From Rhodanobacteraceae bacterium (GTDB taxonomy: Bacteria; Pseudomonadota; Gammaproteobacteria; Xanthomonadales; Rhodanobacteraceae), in contig JAICHS010000002.1 in NCBI GenBank assembly GCA_025924775.1, forward strand, positions 1 to 43,653: DNA of 43,653 bases, in the 5' to 3' direction. A model generated the notes under the pieces. The model searched no databases and was not told where the DNA came from. It saw only the letters and a list, made by a program, of their open reading frames with translations. Below are positions 18,971 through 30,319 of this stretch, piece after piece (the stretch's first letter is position 1; the number at the start of each line of letters is the position of its first letter). Position numbers and translations under genes: made by a program.

Positions 18971-19957
18971 TCAGGCGTGGGCGCTGCCCGACGGCGCAGG
19001 CGCGGAGCTGCCGGACGTGGGGGCGGCGCTGGATGCGCTGGACGGAAGCGCCGGTGCGCCAACGCTGGCCGCCGGCACCGGGTGCGCCTGGCGCCATGCG
19101 TCCAGCAGCGCGGCGTCGTACCAGTGGTCCGCCTGCTTGACCATCGGCCACTCGCCCGTCAGCGGTTGGCCGGCAAGCGTCAGGTCCAGCTTGATGGTCG
19201 CGTGCGTCCCGTCATTGGCGGTCGCGCTGACCTTGGCCGAAGTCAGCGAACCCGCAAGGTCGAGTCCGTAGATGTCCAGCAGCTTCTCGAGCCCGTTCCA
19301 GAGGACGCCGTAGGCGTGCATGGCCTGGGCGTAGTCGAGCGCGCGCCACTGCGCGAGGGTTTGCACGTGCAACGCGCGTGCGGTCGTGCACACGAGCTCG
19401 ATGGCCTTTTTGGCCTTCTTCGTGTCACTGAAATCGGTGGTCTTGGCCCACGCGAGCAACACGCCGAGGGCTTGCGTGGCCATGGCCCGCTGGGTCGCGC
19501 CGAGCTGGGGCGAGGCCGCGATCATCTGCTTGCCGGCGGCCTCCAGGATGCCGCTGGCGATCGGCAGCGTTTGCGTCGGCCCGCCGCGCAGCTTCGCAAG
19601 CTCCGGTTGCAGGCGCTTGGCCAGCTTGGCCTCGGCCCCGGGTTCGGTCAGCATCTGCATGATCTGCGCGAACTGCTGCGTCTGGGTGTCGGAGGCGGGC
19701 GCCTGCTGCTGGCGCGCCTTGTCCCATTCCGCGCGCCACGCGGTGTAATCCGCCGGTGGCAGCCGGTTTTGCATCAGGCCGTCGAAGTCGCCTGCCGAAG
19801 TCAGTTGCAGGTTGGTCGCCACGGCCTTTTCCGGGGTGGCGTTGCTGGGCGGGGGCGGCGCGTGGTGGCAGGCTGCAAGTGGCAGCAGTAGTGCGCACAC
19901 CAGGGCCGGCGCGATGGCGTGCCGGCCGGCGTGGCGGCGGGCGGTGGCGATGGGCAT
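18971..19957 (-). CDS. Putative lipoprotein of unknown function with low-complexity Ser/Ala/Pro C-terminus
   Basis: MPIATARRHAGRHAIAPALVCALLLPLAACHHAPPPP lipobox; C-terminus SSASSAAPTSGSSAPAPSGSAHA. Confidence 0.75.
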   Translation of the reverse strand: MPIATARRHAGRHAIAPALVCALLLPLAACHHAPPPPSNATPEKAVATNLQLTSAGDFDGLMQNRLPPADYTAWRAEWDKARQQQAPASDTQTQQFAQIMQMLTEPGAEAKLAKRLQPELAKLRGGPTQTLPIASGILEAAGKQMIAASPQLGATQRAMATQALGVLLAWAKTTDFSDTKKAKKAIELVCTTARALHVQTLAQWRALDYAQAMHAYGVLWNGLEKLLDIYGLDLAGSLTSAKVSATANDGTHATIKLDLTLAGQPLTGEWPMVKQADHWYDAALLDAWRQAHPVPAASVGAPALPSSASSAAPTSGSSAPAPSGSAHA

Positions 19958-19995
19958 GCGCCGGAGTTTGGCGAGCGCGCGGCCGGGGTGCAAGT

Positions 19996-20697
19996 TCAGG
20001 CCAGCGCCGCCTCGATTTGCGCGATGATGGCCGCGGCGGCCTGGCGCGGGTCCGGTGCATTGCGGATGGGTCGGCCCACCACGATGTAGTCGGCGCCTTG
20101 CGCAAATGCGGTCGGCACGTCGACGGTGCGCTTCTGGTCGTCGGTCTTCGGGCCGGCGGGGCGGATGCCGGGGCACACGGTGAGCAGGTCGCGCCCCAGC
20201 GCAGCGCGCAGCCGCGGCAGGTCGGTGCCCGAGCACACCACGCCATCGATGCCGGCCGCCTGCGCCACCCGTGCGCGCTGGATCACCACCTCGGCGGGCT
20301 GGCCGGACACGCCCAGTGCCGCCAGATCGTCGGCGTCGTTGCTGGTAAGCACCGTCACCGCCAGCAGGCGCAGCGCGCCCTTGGCGGCGGCGGCGGCTTC
20401 CAGCATCGCGCGGCTGTCGCAGTGGACCGTGGCAAAGGTGATCGGGCGTTGCGCCAGTCCGCGCACCGCGCCCGCGACCGTGGCCGGCACGTCGTGGAAC
20501 TTGAGGTCGGCGAAAATCCGTTTGCCGCGCTTGGCCAGTTCATCCAGCACCGCGAAGTAGTCGCCGCCACTCAGCAATTCCAGGCCGATCTTGTAGAACG
20601 ACACTGCATCGCCCAGCCGATCCATCCACGCGACCGCGGTGGCGCGGTCCGGAACATCCAGCGCGAAGATCAGGCGGTCGCGGGCAGGTATCGTCAT
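19996..20697 (-). CDS. pyrF: Orotidine 5'-phosphate decarboxylase
   Basis: [35 protein letters not shown]..; [30 protein letters not shown]...DYIVVGRPI. Confidence 0.97.
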   Translation of the reverse strand: MTIPARDRLIFALDVPDRATAVAWMDRLGDAVSFYKIGLELLSGGDYFAVLDELAKRGKRIFADLKFHDVPATVAGAVRGLAQRPITFATVHCDSRAMLEAAAAAKGALRLLAVTVLTSNDADDLAALGVSGQPAEVVIQRARVAQAAGIDGVVCSGTDLPRLRAALGRDLLTVCPGIRPAGPKTDDQKRTVDVPTAFAQGADYIVVGRPIRNAPDPRQAAAAIIAQIEAALA

Positions 20698-20783
20698 GTG
20701 GGTTCTCGAGCGGCGAGGTCGGACGATTTTAGCGGCCCGATGTTCATGGATGCGTGCAGCGATACCTGCCAGACTGCGCGCGC

Positions 20784-21812
20784 ATGAATACTGCCACGCA
20801 TCCGTCGACCCGCCTTGTGCGCTACAGCGCGCTCGCCAGCTTCTGTGCCGCGGCCGCGGCGCTGTTGCTGGTGATGCTGCTGCACCTGTTGCCCGCGTTG
20901 ATCGCGGGCCTGCTGGTGTACGCGGTGGTCGATGCGCTGGCGCCGTTGCTGGAGCGCCGCTGGCCGGGCGGCTGGGCGCGGCAGCTGGTGGTGGGCGTGT
21001 TGGCGGTGCTGGTCGCGGGGTTGCTGGCGCTGGCGATCTTCGGCGTGGTGGCGTTCTTCCGCGCCGAGCTGGGTGACCCCGATACGCTGTTTGACCGCAT
21101 GATGCCGGTGATCGACCGCGCGCGTACGCAGCTGCCGGCCGCGATCGTCGCGTACCTGCCGGTCAGCGCGGAGGATTTCCGCTACACCGCCACGCAGTTG
21201 GCGCGTGCGCATTCGGCGCAATTGCAGGTTGCCGGCAAGGAAACCGTCCACGTGTTCGGGCGCATTCTGGTGGGGTTGGCGCTGGGGGCGCTGGTCGCCC
21301 TGACCCACGCGCGCCCGGCCGGCGATGAAGGGCCGCTGCGGCGTGCACTCACCACGCGTTGCGAATACCTCGCGCGGGCCTTCCACGACATCGTGTTCGC
21401 GCAGGCGCGGATCTCCGGCCTCAACACCATCCTTACCGCGATCTTCCTGCTGATCGTATTGCCGCTGACCGGCGTGCACCTGCCGTTGGCCAAGACCCTG
21501 ATCGTGATCACGTTCATCGTCGGCCTGCTGCCGGTGGTCGGCAACCTGATTTCCAACACCCTGATCGTGATCGTCGGGCTGTCGGTGTCACTGTGGGTGG
21601 CGCTGGGCGCGCTGATCTTCCTGATCCTGATCCACAAGCTGGAATATTTCCTCAACGCGGAAATCGTCGGCCATCGCATCCACGCGCGGGCCTGGGAAAT
21701 CCTGTTGGCGATGCTGGTGATGGAGGCCGCGTTCGGCTTGCCGGGCGTGGTCGCCGCGCCGATCTATTACGCGTATCTCAAGAGTGAGCTGACTGCCGCG
21801 AAGCTGATTTGA
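20784..21812 (+). CDS. AI-2E family transporter (PerM-like membrane protein)
   Basis: Multi-[88 protein letters not shown]. Confidence 0.87.
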   Translation: MNTATHPSTRLVRYSALASFCAAAAALLLVMLLHLLPALIAGLLVYAVVDALAPLLERRWPGGWARQLVVGVLAVLVAGLLALAIFGVVAFFRAELGDPDTLFDRMMPVIDRARTQLPAAIVAYLPVSAEDFRYTATQLARAHSAQLQVAGKETVHVFGRILVGLALGALVALTHARPAGDEGPLRRALTTRCEYLARAFHDIVFAQARISGLNTILTAIFLLIVLPLTGVHLPLAKTLIVITFIVGLLPVVGNLISNTLIVIVGLSVSLWVALGALIFLILIHKLEYFLNAEIVGHRIHARAWEILLAMLVMEAAFGLPGVVAAPIYYAYLKSELTAAKLI

Positions 21813-21832
21813 GGAATCGCAGCGACCGCAGG

Positions 21833-22336
21833 TCAATGCGGGTCTTGACGACGGGCGATTGGGTTGCAGGTCGATTTCATATCCTGGGCTGCAACGATTT
21901 GCCAGATGCCATTGCGTTTGAGCCAGGTGTCCGTCCAGGTCAGGCAATGCTTCTGGTAAGCACCGTCCTTGTTCGGCCTTTCAAGGCTTTCGCTGCCATA
22001 CAGTATCGCGATTGAATTGCCATAGAAGTGCGCGGCCACGTCGTCCAGGCGGCAATTGCGAGCGACGGGCTTCGGAAGCGGGCCCCCTGTGTACGGCGGC
22101 GGTTTCCGGTAGCGCTTTCCCGAAGGCGCGGTTCCTTCGAAATCATCCGCCAGTATTTGGTAGATGACGATCTTGTTCGTGCACGCTTGTTCGGCCCACT
22201 GGCGTTCAAGCGTTATCAGGGATTGCGCCGTCTTGTCGCTCGAACTCGCCCATGCTGCTTGCTGGGCGACTGCCCCCGTTACGGAAAGCAGCGCGCAGAT
22301 ACCCGTTGCCAGTGCAGCTTTCATGGCATGACGCAT
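21833..22336 (-). CDS. Secreted NTF2/SnoaL-like (DUF4440-type) hypothetical protein
   Basis: Signal peptide MKAALATGICALLSVTGAVAQQ; LERQWAEQACTNKIVIYQILADDFEGTAPSGKRY...DDVAAHFYGNSIAILYGSESL...LTWTDTWLKRNGIWQIVAAQD. Confidence 0.75.
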   Translation of the reverse strand: MRHAMKAALATGICALLSVTGAVAQQAAWASSSDKTAQSLITLERQWAEQACTNKIVIYQILADDFEGTAPSGKRYRKPPPYTGGPLPKPVARNCRLDDVAAHFYGNSIAILYGSESLERPNKDGAYQKHCLTWTDTWLKRNGIWQIVAAQDMKSTCNPIARRQDPH

Positions 22337-22705
22337 GGTGAATGGCCGCATGGATGGCAGGCTCCGGCTTCACAGTTTCACGCTGATCGTAATGGATGAA
22401 GAAGCAAGCCTGGTACGCGATTGGTGCGGGAACTGGGCCGGGCGTGCAATTTCCGGCGGATGCAGGCCATGGATGGCCAGCAACGAAGCAGAACTTTCCT
22501 TGCGTCCTTGCGCGACGCCGGGCATCGCAGCGCCAAGCGGGGCGGTGCGGAAAAACGCCGGGACGCCGTATCGCGTTGCGCGCAAGACCGAACCCGCGCC
22601 CGGCGCTGCGCCAAGCGCTACGCGCTCGCCCTGCGGTGCCTGTCCCCGGGGCGAGGGAGCCCCGTACGAAAGCTATACTCGCCGCTCCCGCACCGACGCC
22701 GCGTG

Positions 22706-24019
22706 ATGCTGCGATTCCTCTACACCGTCGCCATGTACCTCGCCACGCCGGTGATCGTCTGGCGGTTGGCGGCGCGCGGGTTTCGCTATCGCGGGTATTT
22801 CCGGCGCTGGCGCGAACGGTTCGGCAGCTTCCCCGACCCGGGCTTGAGCGGTGCCATCTGGATCCACGCGGTGTCGGTGGGCGAGGTGAACGCGGCGTTG
22901 CCGCTGATCCAGGCGTTGCGCCGGCGCTACACACCACGGCCGCTGGTCGTGACCACGGTGACGCCGACCGGGTCCGAGCGCGTGCGCAAGCTGTTCGGCG
23001 ACGAAATCTTCCATGTTTATTTGCCGTACGACCTGCCGCATGCGGTCCGGCGCTTCCTCGACCACGTGCGCCCCGCGCTGGCGGTGGTGATGGAAACCGA
23101 AATCTGGCCCAACCTGTTCCACCAGTGCGGGCGGCGCGGAATTCCGCTGGCGGTGGTGAACGCACGCTTGTCCGAACGCTCGCTGCGCGGCTACCGGCCG
23201 ATCCGCGCGCTGGTGAGCCAGGCCTTGGCCAACGTGGCCTTGATCGCCGCGCAGTCGCATGCCGATGCGCGGCGCTATCGCGCGCTGGGCGCCGACCCCG
23301 CGCGGGTGCAGGTGTCCGGCAACCTCAAGTACGACATGTCGCTGCCCAAGGGCGCGCGCACGCGCGGGGCGGAGTTGCGCGCGCAGTGGGGGACCGCCCG
23401 GCCGGTGTGGATTGCCGCCAGCACCCACGAAGGCGAGGAGCTGGCCGCGTTCGAAGCGCACCTCGCGGTGCTGGCGCGGATGCCCGACGCGCTGCTGCTG
23501 ATTGCCGCGCGGCATCCCGAACGATTCCGCGCGGTGGAGCACGCGGCGCGCAACCTGGGCTTCAGCGTGGCGACCCACGGCGCCGGCGACGCCGGCCCCG
23601 ACACGCAGTGCCTGGTGATCGACGGCATGGGTGTGATGATGCGCTATTTCGCGGCCAGCGACCTCGCGTTCGTGGCGGGCTCGCTGGTGCCGATCGGAGG
23701 CCACAACGTGCTGGAACCGGCGGCGCTTTCGAAGCCGGTGGTGGTCGGCCCGTACACTTTCAACTTCGAGGAAATCACGCGCACGATGATTGCTGCCGGC
23801 GGCGCGTACAGGGTGGCTTCGACCCGGGAGCTGGGCGCGGTGATACTGGCGTTGTTGCGCGATCCCGACGCGCTGGCACGGATGGGCGTGGCCGCGCACG
23901 CGGTGTGCGTGCGCGAACGCGGCGCGGTGCGCCGCACCATGGTGATGCTGGGGCGGATTTTCGCGCGCGCCCGCTACCAAAGCGAAAGCGCGCCCGTCGT
24001 CACTTCAGCAAGGCGTTGA
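22706..24019 (+). CDS. waaA: 3-deoxy-D-manno-octulosonic acid transferase (KDO transferase)
   Basis: IWIHAVSVGEVNAALPLIQAL...VTTVTPTGSERV...METEIWPNLFHQCGRRGIPLAVVNARLSERS...WIAASTHEGEE...FVAGSLVPIGGHNVLEPAALSKPVVVGPYTFNF. Confidence 0.96.
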   Translation: MLRFLYTVAMYLATPVIVWRLAARGFRYRGYFRRWRERFGSFPDPGLSGAIWIHAVSVGEVNAALPLIQALRRRYTPRPLVVTTVTPTGSERVRKLFGDEIFHVYLPYDLPHAVRRFLDHVRPALAVVMETEIWPNLFHQCGRRGIPLAVVNARLSERSLRGYRPIRALVSQALANVALIAAQSHADARRYRALGADPARVQVSGNLKYDMSLPKGARTRGAELRAQWGTARPVWIAASTHEGEELAAFEAHLAVLARMPDALLLIAARHPERFRAVEHAARNLGFSVATHGAGDAGPDTQCLVIDGMGVMMRYFAASDLAFVAGSLVPIGGHNVLEPAALSKPVVVGPYTFNFEEITRTMIAAGGAYRVASTRELGAVILALLRDPDALARMGVAAHAVCVRERGAVRRTMVMLGRIFARARYQSESAPVVTSARR

Positions 24020-25421
24020 CGGTTTCCAGGTCCTTCAGCGACAGGGTGCCGGCGGAGTACTTCAGGTTGAGCCGGTTGATCACCAGCGCGTGGCGCGCCT
24101 GCGAGTACGTCCCCAGTGCCTGGAAGTAGGTGCTTTGCGCGATCAGCAGGTTGACGATGGTCTGGGTGCCGATGTCGTAGCCCGCCTGGGTGGCGTCCAG
24201 CGCGGTCTTGGCCGATTCCACCGCCGCCTTGTTGGCTTCCACCGAGCTGATGCCCGCCATGATCGCGTTGAATGCGTTGCGGGTATTGCTGACCGTGGTG
24301 CGGCGGTCTTGCTCCAGAACCTGGCCGGCCTGGTCACGCTGTGCGATGGCCTGCCGCTCGCGCGCGATGATGCCGCCGCCCTGGAACAGCGGGACGGTCA
24401 GCACCAGCCCGACCGTGGTGCCGGAGTTGCGGGTGTCGGTGAGGTTGCTCGGCAGGCCACTCGTATTCCGGATATTGCTGGAGGTCCCTGCCCATGACGC
24501 GCCGCGCGAATAACTGACCGAGGCGTTCAAGGTTGGCAGGTGGCCCGCGTGCGCGGCGGTGACGTCGTGTTGCGCGGATTCCAGCAGGTCGCGCTGCGCT
24601 TGCAGCAACGGGTTGCTGGCGAGCGCGGTGGTGACCCAGTCGTTGATGTTGTTGGGCTCCGGCGACGACATCGGCAACTGGTTGGTCAGCACTTCCAGCG
24701 CGCCGGTCTTCTGGCCGGTGATCTGTTCCAGCGCCTGGCGGTCATTGAACACCAGGTTTTCCGCGCTGATCACCTGCGACACTGCCGTGTCGTACGCGGA
24801 TTTCGCGTCGGCCACGTCGGTGATGGCGGCAAACCCGACGTCGTACTTGGCCTGGGCCTGGTCCATCTGCTTTTTCAACGAAGCCTCGTTGGACTTGGCG
24901 TATTTCAGCTGGTCCTCGTCCGTGAGCACGGTGAAATACGCGGTGGCCACGCGCAGGATCAGGTTCTGCTGGGCGGCGGCGTACTGCGCCTCGGTCGAGC
25001 GTGCGCTGGCCTTGCCGGCGCGCCATTGTTCGAACTCGCCCAAGTCGAACAGGACCTGGTTGAGGCCTACCGATTGGCTGCGCGAGCGACTGCCGGTACC
25101 GACCTGGTCGACCAGCTGCGGCGTACCGTTCGGATTGTCGATCACGGCCGGGCCCTGGGTACCGTGGCTGTCGTTGAGCGACACGTCGCCGTTGAGTTGC
25201 GGCAACAGCGGCGCACGCGCAATGGCGGCACCAGCCTGGCCGATGCGCTGCTGCGCTTCGGCCTGTTTCAGCACCGGATCGGATTGCAGGGCTTGCCGGT
25301 AGGCGTCCACGAGGTTTTCGGCGTGCGCCGAGGCCACGTGGCCGCAGCCGAGCGCCGCCGCGATGGCGAGGGCGCAGGCGCGGATCACGAGGGAATGGCG
25401 GGGCGCGTCAAGTGGGGTCAT
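24000..25421 (-). CDS. tolC: TolC family outer-membrane efflux protein
   Basis: ENLVDAYRQALQSDPVLKQAEAQQRIGQ...VGLNQVLFDLGEFEQWRAGKASARSTEAQYAAAQQNLILRVATAYFTVL...; repeated OEP structure. Confidence 0.93.
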   Translation of the reverse strand: MTPLDAPRHSLVIRACALAIAAALGCGHVASAHAENLVDAYRQALQSDPVLKQAEAQQRIGQAGAAIARAPLLPQLNGDVSLNDSHGTQGPAVIDNPNGTPQLVDQVGTGSRSRSQSVGLNQVLFDLGEFEQWRAGKASARSTEAQYAAAQQNLILRVATAYFTVLTDEDQLKYAKSNEASLKKQMDQAQAKYDVGFAAITDVADAKSAYDTAVSQVISAENLVFNDRQALEQITGQKTGALEVLTNQLPMSSPEPNNINDWVTTALASNPLLQAQRDLLESAQHDVTAAHAGHLPTLNASVSYSRGASWAGTSSNIRNTSGLPSNLTDTRNSGTTVGLVLTVPLFQGGGIIARERQAIAQRDQAGQVLEQDRRTTVSNTRNAFNAIMAGISSVEANKAAVESAKTALDATQAGYDIGTQTIVNLLIAQSTYFQALGTYSQARHALVINRLNLKYSAGTLSLKDLETVNALLK

Positions 25422-25457
25422 GCCTGAAAGTCCTTGCCGGGGCGCGGGGCTCCGGTT

Positions 25458-26123
25458 TCACAAGTTGAACGTGCGAACGGGCGCGGCGCCTGCAAGATAG
25501 GGCGCATCGGTTTCAAACAAACGGTCTTCGATCCAGGCGCCGTCGGGCGCGCGCTGCAGCAGCACCGCCTGCATCGCGGGCTCGACGCCACGTATGACAA
25601 ACAAGCGACCCGCAGGTTTTAGCCAGCGGTCGAAAATCGCCGGCAGCGTCGCGACCGCGCCGGTTACTGCGATGGCGTCAAACTGCTGGTCGGGCGCGTA
25701 GCCCGACAGCGCGTCGGCGTGCACGCACTCGACGTTGCCGATGGCCTGTGCCCGCAGTTTCGCGCGGGCCGCGTCGATGAATTCGGCGCGGTGGTCGATG
25801 CTGGTGACGTGTGCGGACAGGCGCGCCAGGCAGGCGGCGAAGTAGCCGCTGCCGGTGCCGACTTCGAGGAGGTGCTCACTGGCAGTTGGGCGCAGCGCCT
25901 GCAGGACGCGGCCCTCCACGACCGGTTTCAGCATCACTTCGTCGTGGCCGAGCGGCAGCGCAACGTCGGCATACGCGAGTGCCGCGTAGGCCTTGGGTAC
26001 GAAGGCCTCGCGCGGCAGGCTGCCCAGTACGTCGAGCACGCGTGCATCCAGTACTTCCCACGGGCGTACCTGGTTTTCCACCATGTTGCGGCGCGCGACC
26101 GCGAGTTCAGGATTCATGTTCAT
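25458..26123 (-). CDS. pcm: Protein-L-isoaspartate O-methyltransferase-like
   Basis: RRNMVENQVRPWEVLDARVLDVLGSLPREAFVPKAYAALAYADVALPLGHDEVMLKPVVEGRVLQAL..HLLEVGTGSGYFAA. Confidence 0.85.
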   Translation of the reverse strand: MNMNPELAVARRNMVENQVRPWEVLDARVLDVLGSLPREAFVPKAYAALAYADVALPLGHDEVMLKPVVEGRVLQALRPTASEHLLEVGTGSGYFAACLARLSAHVTSIDHRAEFIDAARAKLRAQAIGNVECVHADALSGYAPDQQFDAIAVTGAVATLPAIFDRWLKPAGRLFVIRGVEPAMQAVLLQRAPDGAWIEDRLFETDAPYLAGAAPVRTFNL

Positions 26124-26362
26124 GTCGATCGGTGGTCTATTCGAAGCAAAGACTGGAAAGCTTAGGCGCGCGTGCCTTCGCGGGCAACGGCGTACAGACT
26201 GCGGGTGGCACCCCTGGCGCCGAAGTGCCGGAAGTCATCGCGCGTGCATGACGGCGATCATGTACCGCGCAGTCAACTTGAGGCAGAATCCGTGCCAGTG
26301 AGACGCACAAAAAAATATTGCGTGGAATCAAGTACATTGCGTTTCCGCGCTAGCCGGGATCG

Positions 26363-26413
26363 TGTCCGCGGACAGCCGGGCGGACACCGCGGACGCGCGT
26401 GCCGCGGCGGGCA
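26363..26413. promoter_or_regulatory. Palindrome cluster, candidate TetR-family operator
   Basis: TGTCCGCGGACA perfect 12-bp palindrome followed by GCGGACACCGCGGAC and GTGCCGCGGCGGGCAC, in the divergent pcm/TetR intergenic region. Confidence 0.45.
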
Positions 26414-26437
26414 CAGGTGCAAATGTGAACTGGCGCG

Positions 26438-26443
26438 TATAAT
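26438..26443 (+). promoter_or_regulatory. Candidate -10 box for the TetR-family gene
   Basis: TATAAT 41 nt upstream of ATG 26485; no convincing -35. Confidence 0.45.
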
Positions 26444-26484
26444 AACGCGATGTGGCAAACCATCGAAATCAGCGTGGAACAGGC

Positions 26485-27126
26485 ATGAACGTCGCATCGG
26501 AACGTTGCAGCGGTCCCGGACGACCCAAGGATCTGGAAAAACGCGCCGCGATCCTGGAAGCGGCCAAGCGGTTGTTTCCGCAACACGGCTTTGAAGGCAC
26601 CAGCATGGATGCCGTCGCGGCCGAGGCCGGCGTGTCCAAGCTCACCGTGTACAGCCACTTCGGCGGCAAGGAAGCGCTGTTCATCGAAACCATCCACTGC
26701 AAATGCGATGGCCTGCTGCCGCACACGCTGTTCAACGTGGACATCGCGGCGCCGGTGCGCGGGCAGTTGCTGGGCGTCGCGCGCGCGTTCTTCGCGCTGA
26801 TGATGAGCGAAGGTGCGCTGGGCATGCATCGCACGCTGGTCGCAAGCTCGCAGCAATCGCCCAAGCTGGCCAAGCTGTTCTGGGAAGCCGGACCCATGCG
26901 CGTGCAGGCTGCCCTGGCCGACATGCTGGACAAGGAAGTGGCGGCCCGCCAACTCGACATTGCCGATACCCGGTGCGCCGCCAGCCAGTTTTTCTGCCTG
27001 CTGAAGGGCGAGCATCATGCGCGCATGCTGTTCGGCTGCGGCCGACCCACGCCCGCGGAAACCGAGGCCCATCTGGAAGCGACCGTGGACATGTTCCTGC
27101 GGGCGTATGCTTGCGATCGTCCTTGA
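26485..27126 (+). CDS. TetR/AcrR family transcriptional regulator
   Basis: GRPKDLEKRAAILEAAKRLFPQHGFEGTSMDAVAAEAGVSKLTVYSHFGGKEALFIETI canonical HTH. Confidence 0.94.
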   Translation: MNVASERCSGPGRPKDLEKRAAILEAAKRLFPQHGFEGTSMDAVAAEAGVSKLTVYSHFGGKEALFIETIHCKCDGLLPHTLFNVDIAAPVRGQLLGVARAFFALMMSEGALGMHRTLVASSQQSPKLAKLFWEAGPMRVQAALADMLDKEVAARQLDIADTRCAASQFFCLLKGEHHARMLFGCGRPTPAETEAHLEATVDMFLRAYACDRP

Positions 27127-27328
27127 TCGCCGCGTCGTTTCGCATCGCGGCCAGGTGAAGTTTCCCGACCTCGGTTGCTCCAGAACGGCCATCCATGGCC
27201 TGACGTTTCGCGACGTTTTTGCGATCGTCCCCGATCGCGGCTTCGTTCCGCATCGTAGCCAGGTGGAGTTTGTCGGCTTCGGTTGCTCCAGAACGGCCAT
27301 CCATGGTCTGACTTTTCACAACGGCCGC
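27113..27328. repeat. Two tandem ~108-bp imperfect direct repeats
   Basis: Units 27113-27220 and 27221-27328 both start GCGATCGTCC; share a 28-nt identical core TCGGTTGCTCCAGAACGGCCATCCATGG; roughly 87/108 identical by hand count. Confidence 0.93.
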
Positions 27329-27407
27329 TTCGCACGAATGCTGGTGCATTTTGCGATTCATCGGGGGATTCGCCATCGCGCGGCGGACGTGGTTCAATGG
27401 CTGCCTG

Positions 27408-29530
<2,123 letters not shown>

Positions 29531-29637
29531 TCGACAGCGTCGCTGGGTGCGATCGCAAGGATGTGTTGGCGCCCTTCACACACGCGGCGCTAGGGTGGTC
29601 TTTCGACAGGCAATCTGGGCAACCGAGGAGTACGGAC

Positions 29638-30219
29638 ATGGCCAGCAAAACCCAACCGTTTCTCACCGACATCAAGACCCTGCGTCGGCGCGCGCGCGAA
29701 CACATCCATCGGGGTGCCATCACCGCGGGCTACAAGGCCGATCGCGAAACGGTGCTGAAGCTGCTGAACGAGGCGTTGGCGACCGAAATCGTGTGCGTGC
29801 TGCGCTACAAGTACCACTACTACATGGCGTCCGGCATCAACGCCAAATCGATCGCCGACGAGTTCCTGCAACACGCCAACGAGGAACAGGGTCACGCCGA
29901 CCTGATTTCCCAACGCATCACGCAGCTCGAGGGCGCACCCAACCTGTCGCCGGACGGCCTGTTGACCCGCAGCCATTCCGAGTACGTCGAAGGCGATGAC
30001 CTGGTGGACATGATCAAGGAAGACCTGGTCGCCGAGCGCATCGCCATCGAAAGCTACAGCGAGATGATCCGCTACATCGGCGACGGCGACCCCACCACGC
30101 GCAGGATGATGGAAGAAATCCTGGCGATGGAGGAGGAACACGCCGAGGATCTTTCGACCATGCTGGCCGATCTTGGCCACAAGGGCGAACCGGCCAAGCC
30201 GCGCGCGGCAAAGCGCTGA
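29638..30219 (+). CDS. Ferritin-like domain protein (bacterioferritin/Dps-like)
   Basis: LLNEALATEIVCVLRYKYHYYMASGINAKSIADEFLQHANEEQGHADLISQRITQLEGAPNLSP...EMIRYIGDGDPTTRRMMEEILAMEEEHAEDLSTML. Confidence 0.9.
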   Translation: MASKTQPFLTDIKTLRRRAREHIHRGAITAGYKADRETVLKLLNEALATEIVCVLRYKYHYYMASGINAKSIADEFLQHANEEQGHADLISQRITQLEGAPNLSPDGLLTRSHSEYVEGDDLVDMIKEDLVAERIAIESYSEMIRYIGDGDPTTRRMMEEILAMEEEHAEDLSTMLADLGHKGEPAKPRAAKR

Positions 30220-30319
30220 CCCGGCGACAGGGCGCCCCATAAGCTTGCCGTAAGCATCGGCTGCCACCCTATGATGCTGTTTCGGCCAGTCGGCCGCCTG
30301 ATCGGGAATCTGTTTCACC

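Noticed and set aside
22396-24129. 577-aa plus-strand ORF overlapping waaA in another frame
   Set aside because: Arg/Ala-rich alternate-frame translation; the waaA frame has the real motifs
27353-27390. Possible third degenerate copy of the 108-bp repeat (GCGATTCATCGGGGG...)
   Set aside because: Spacing is 132 rather than 108 and similarity is too weak to claim
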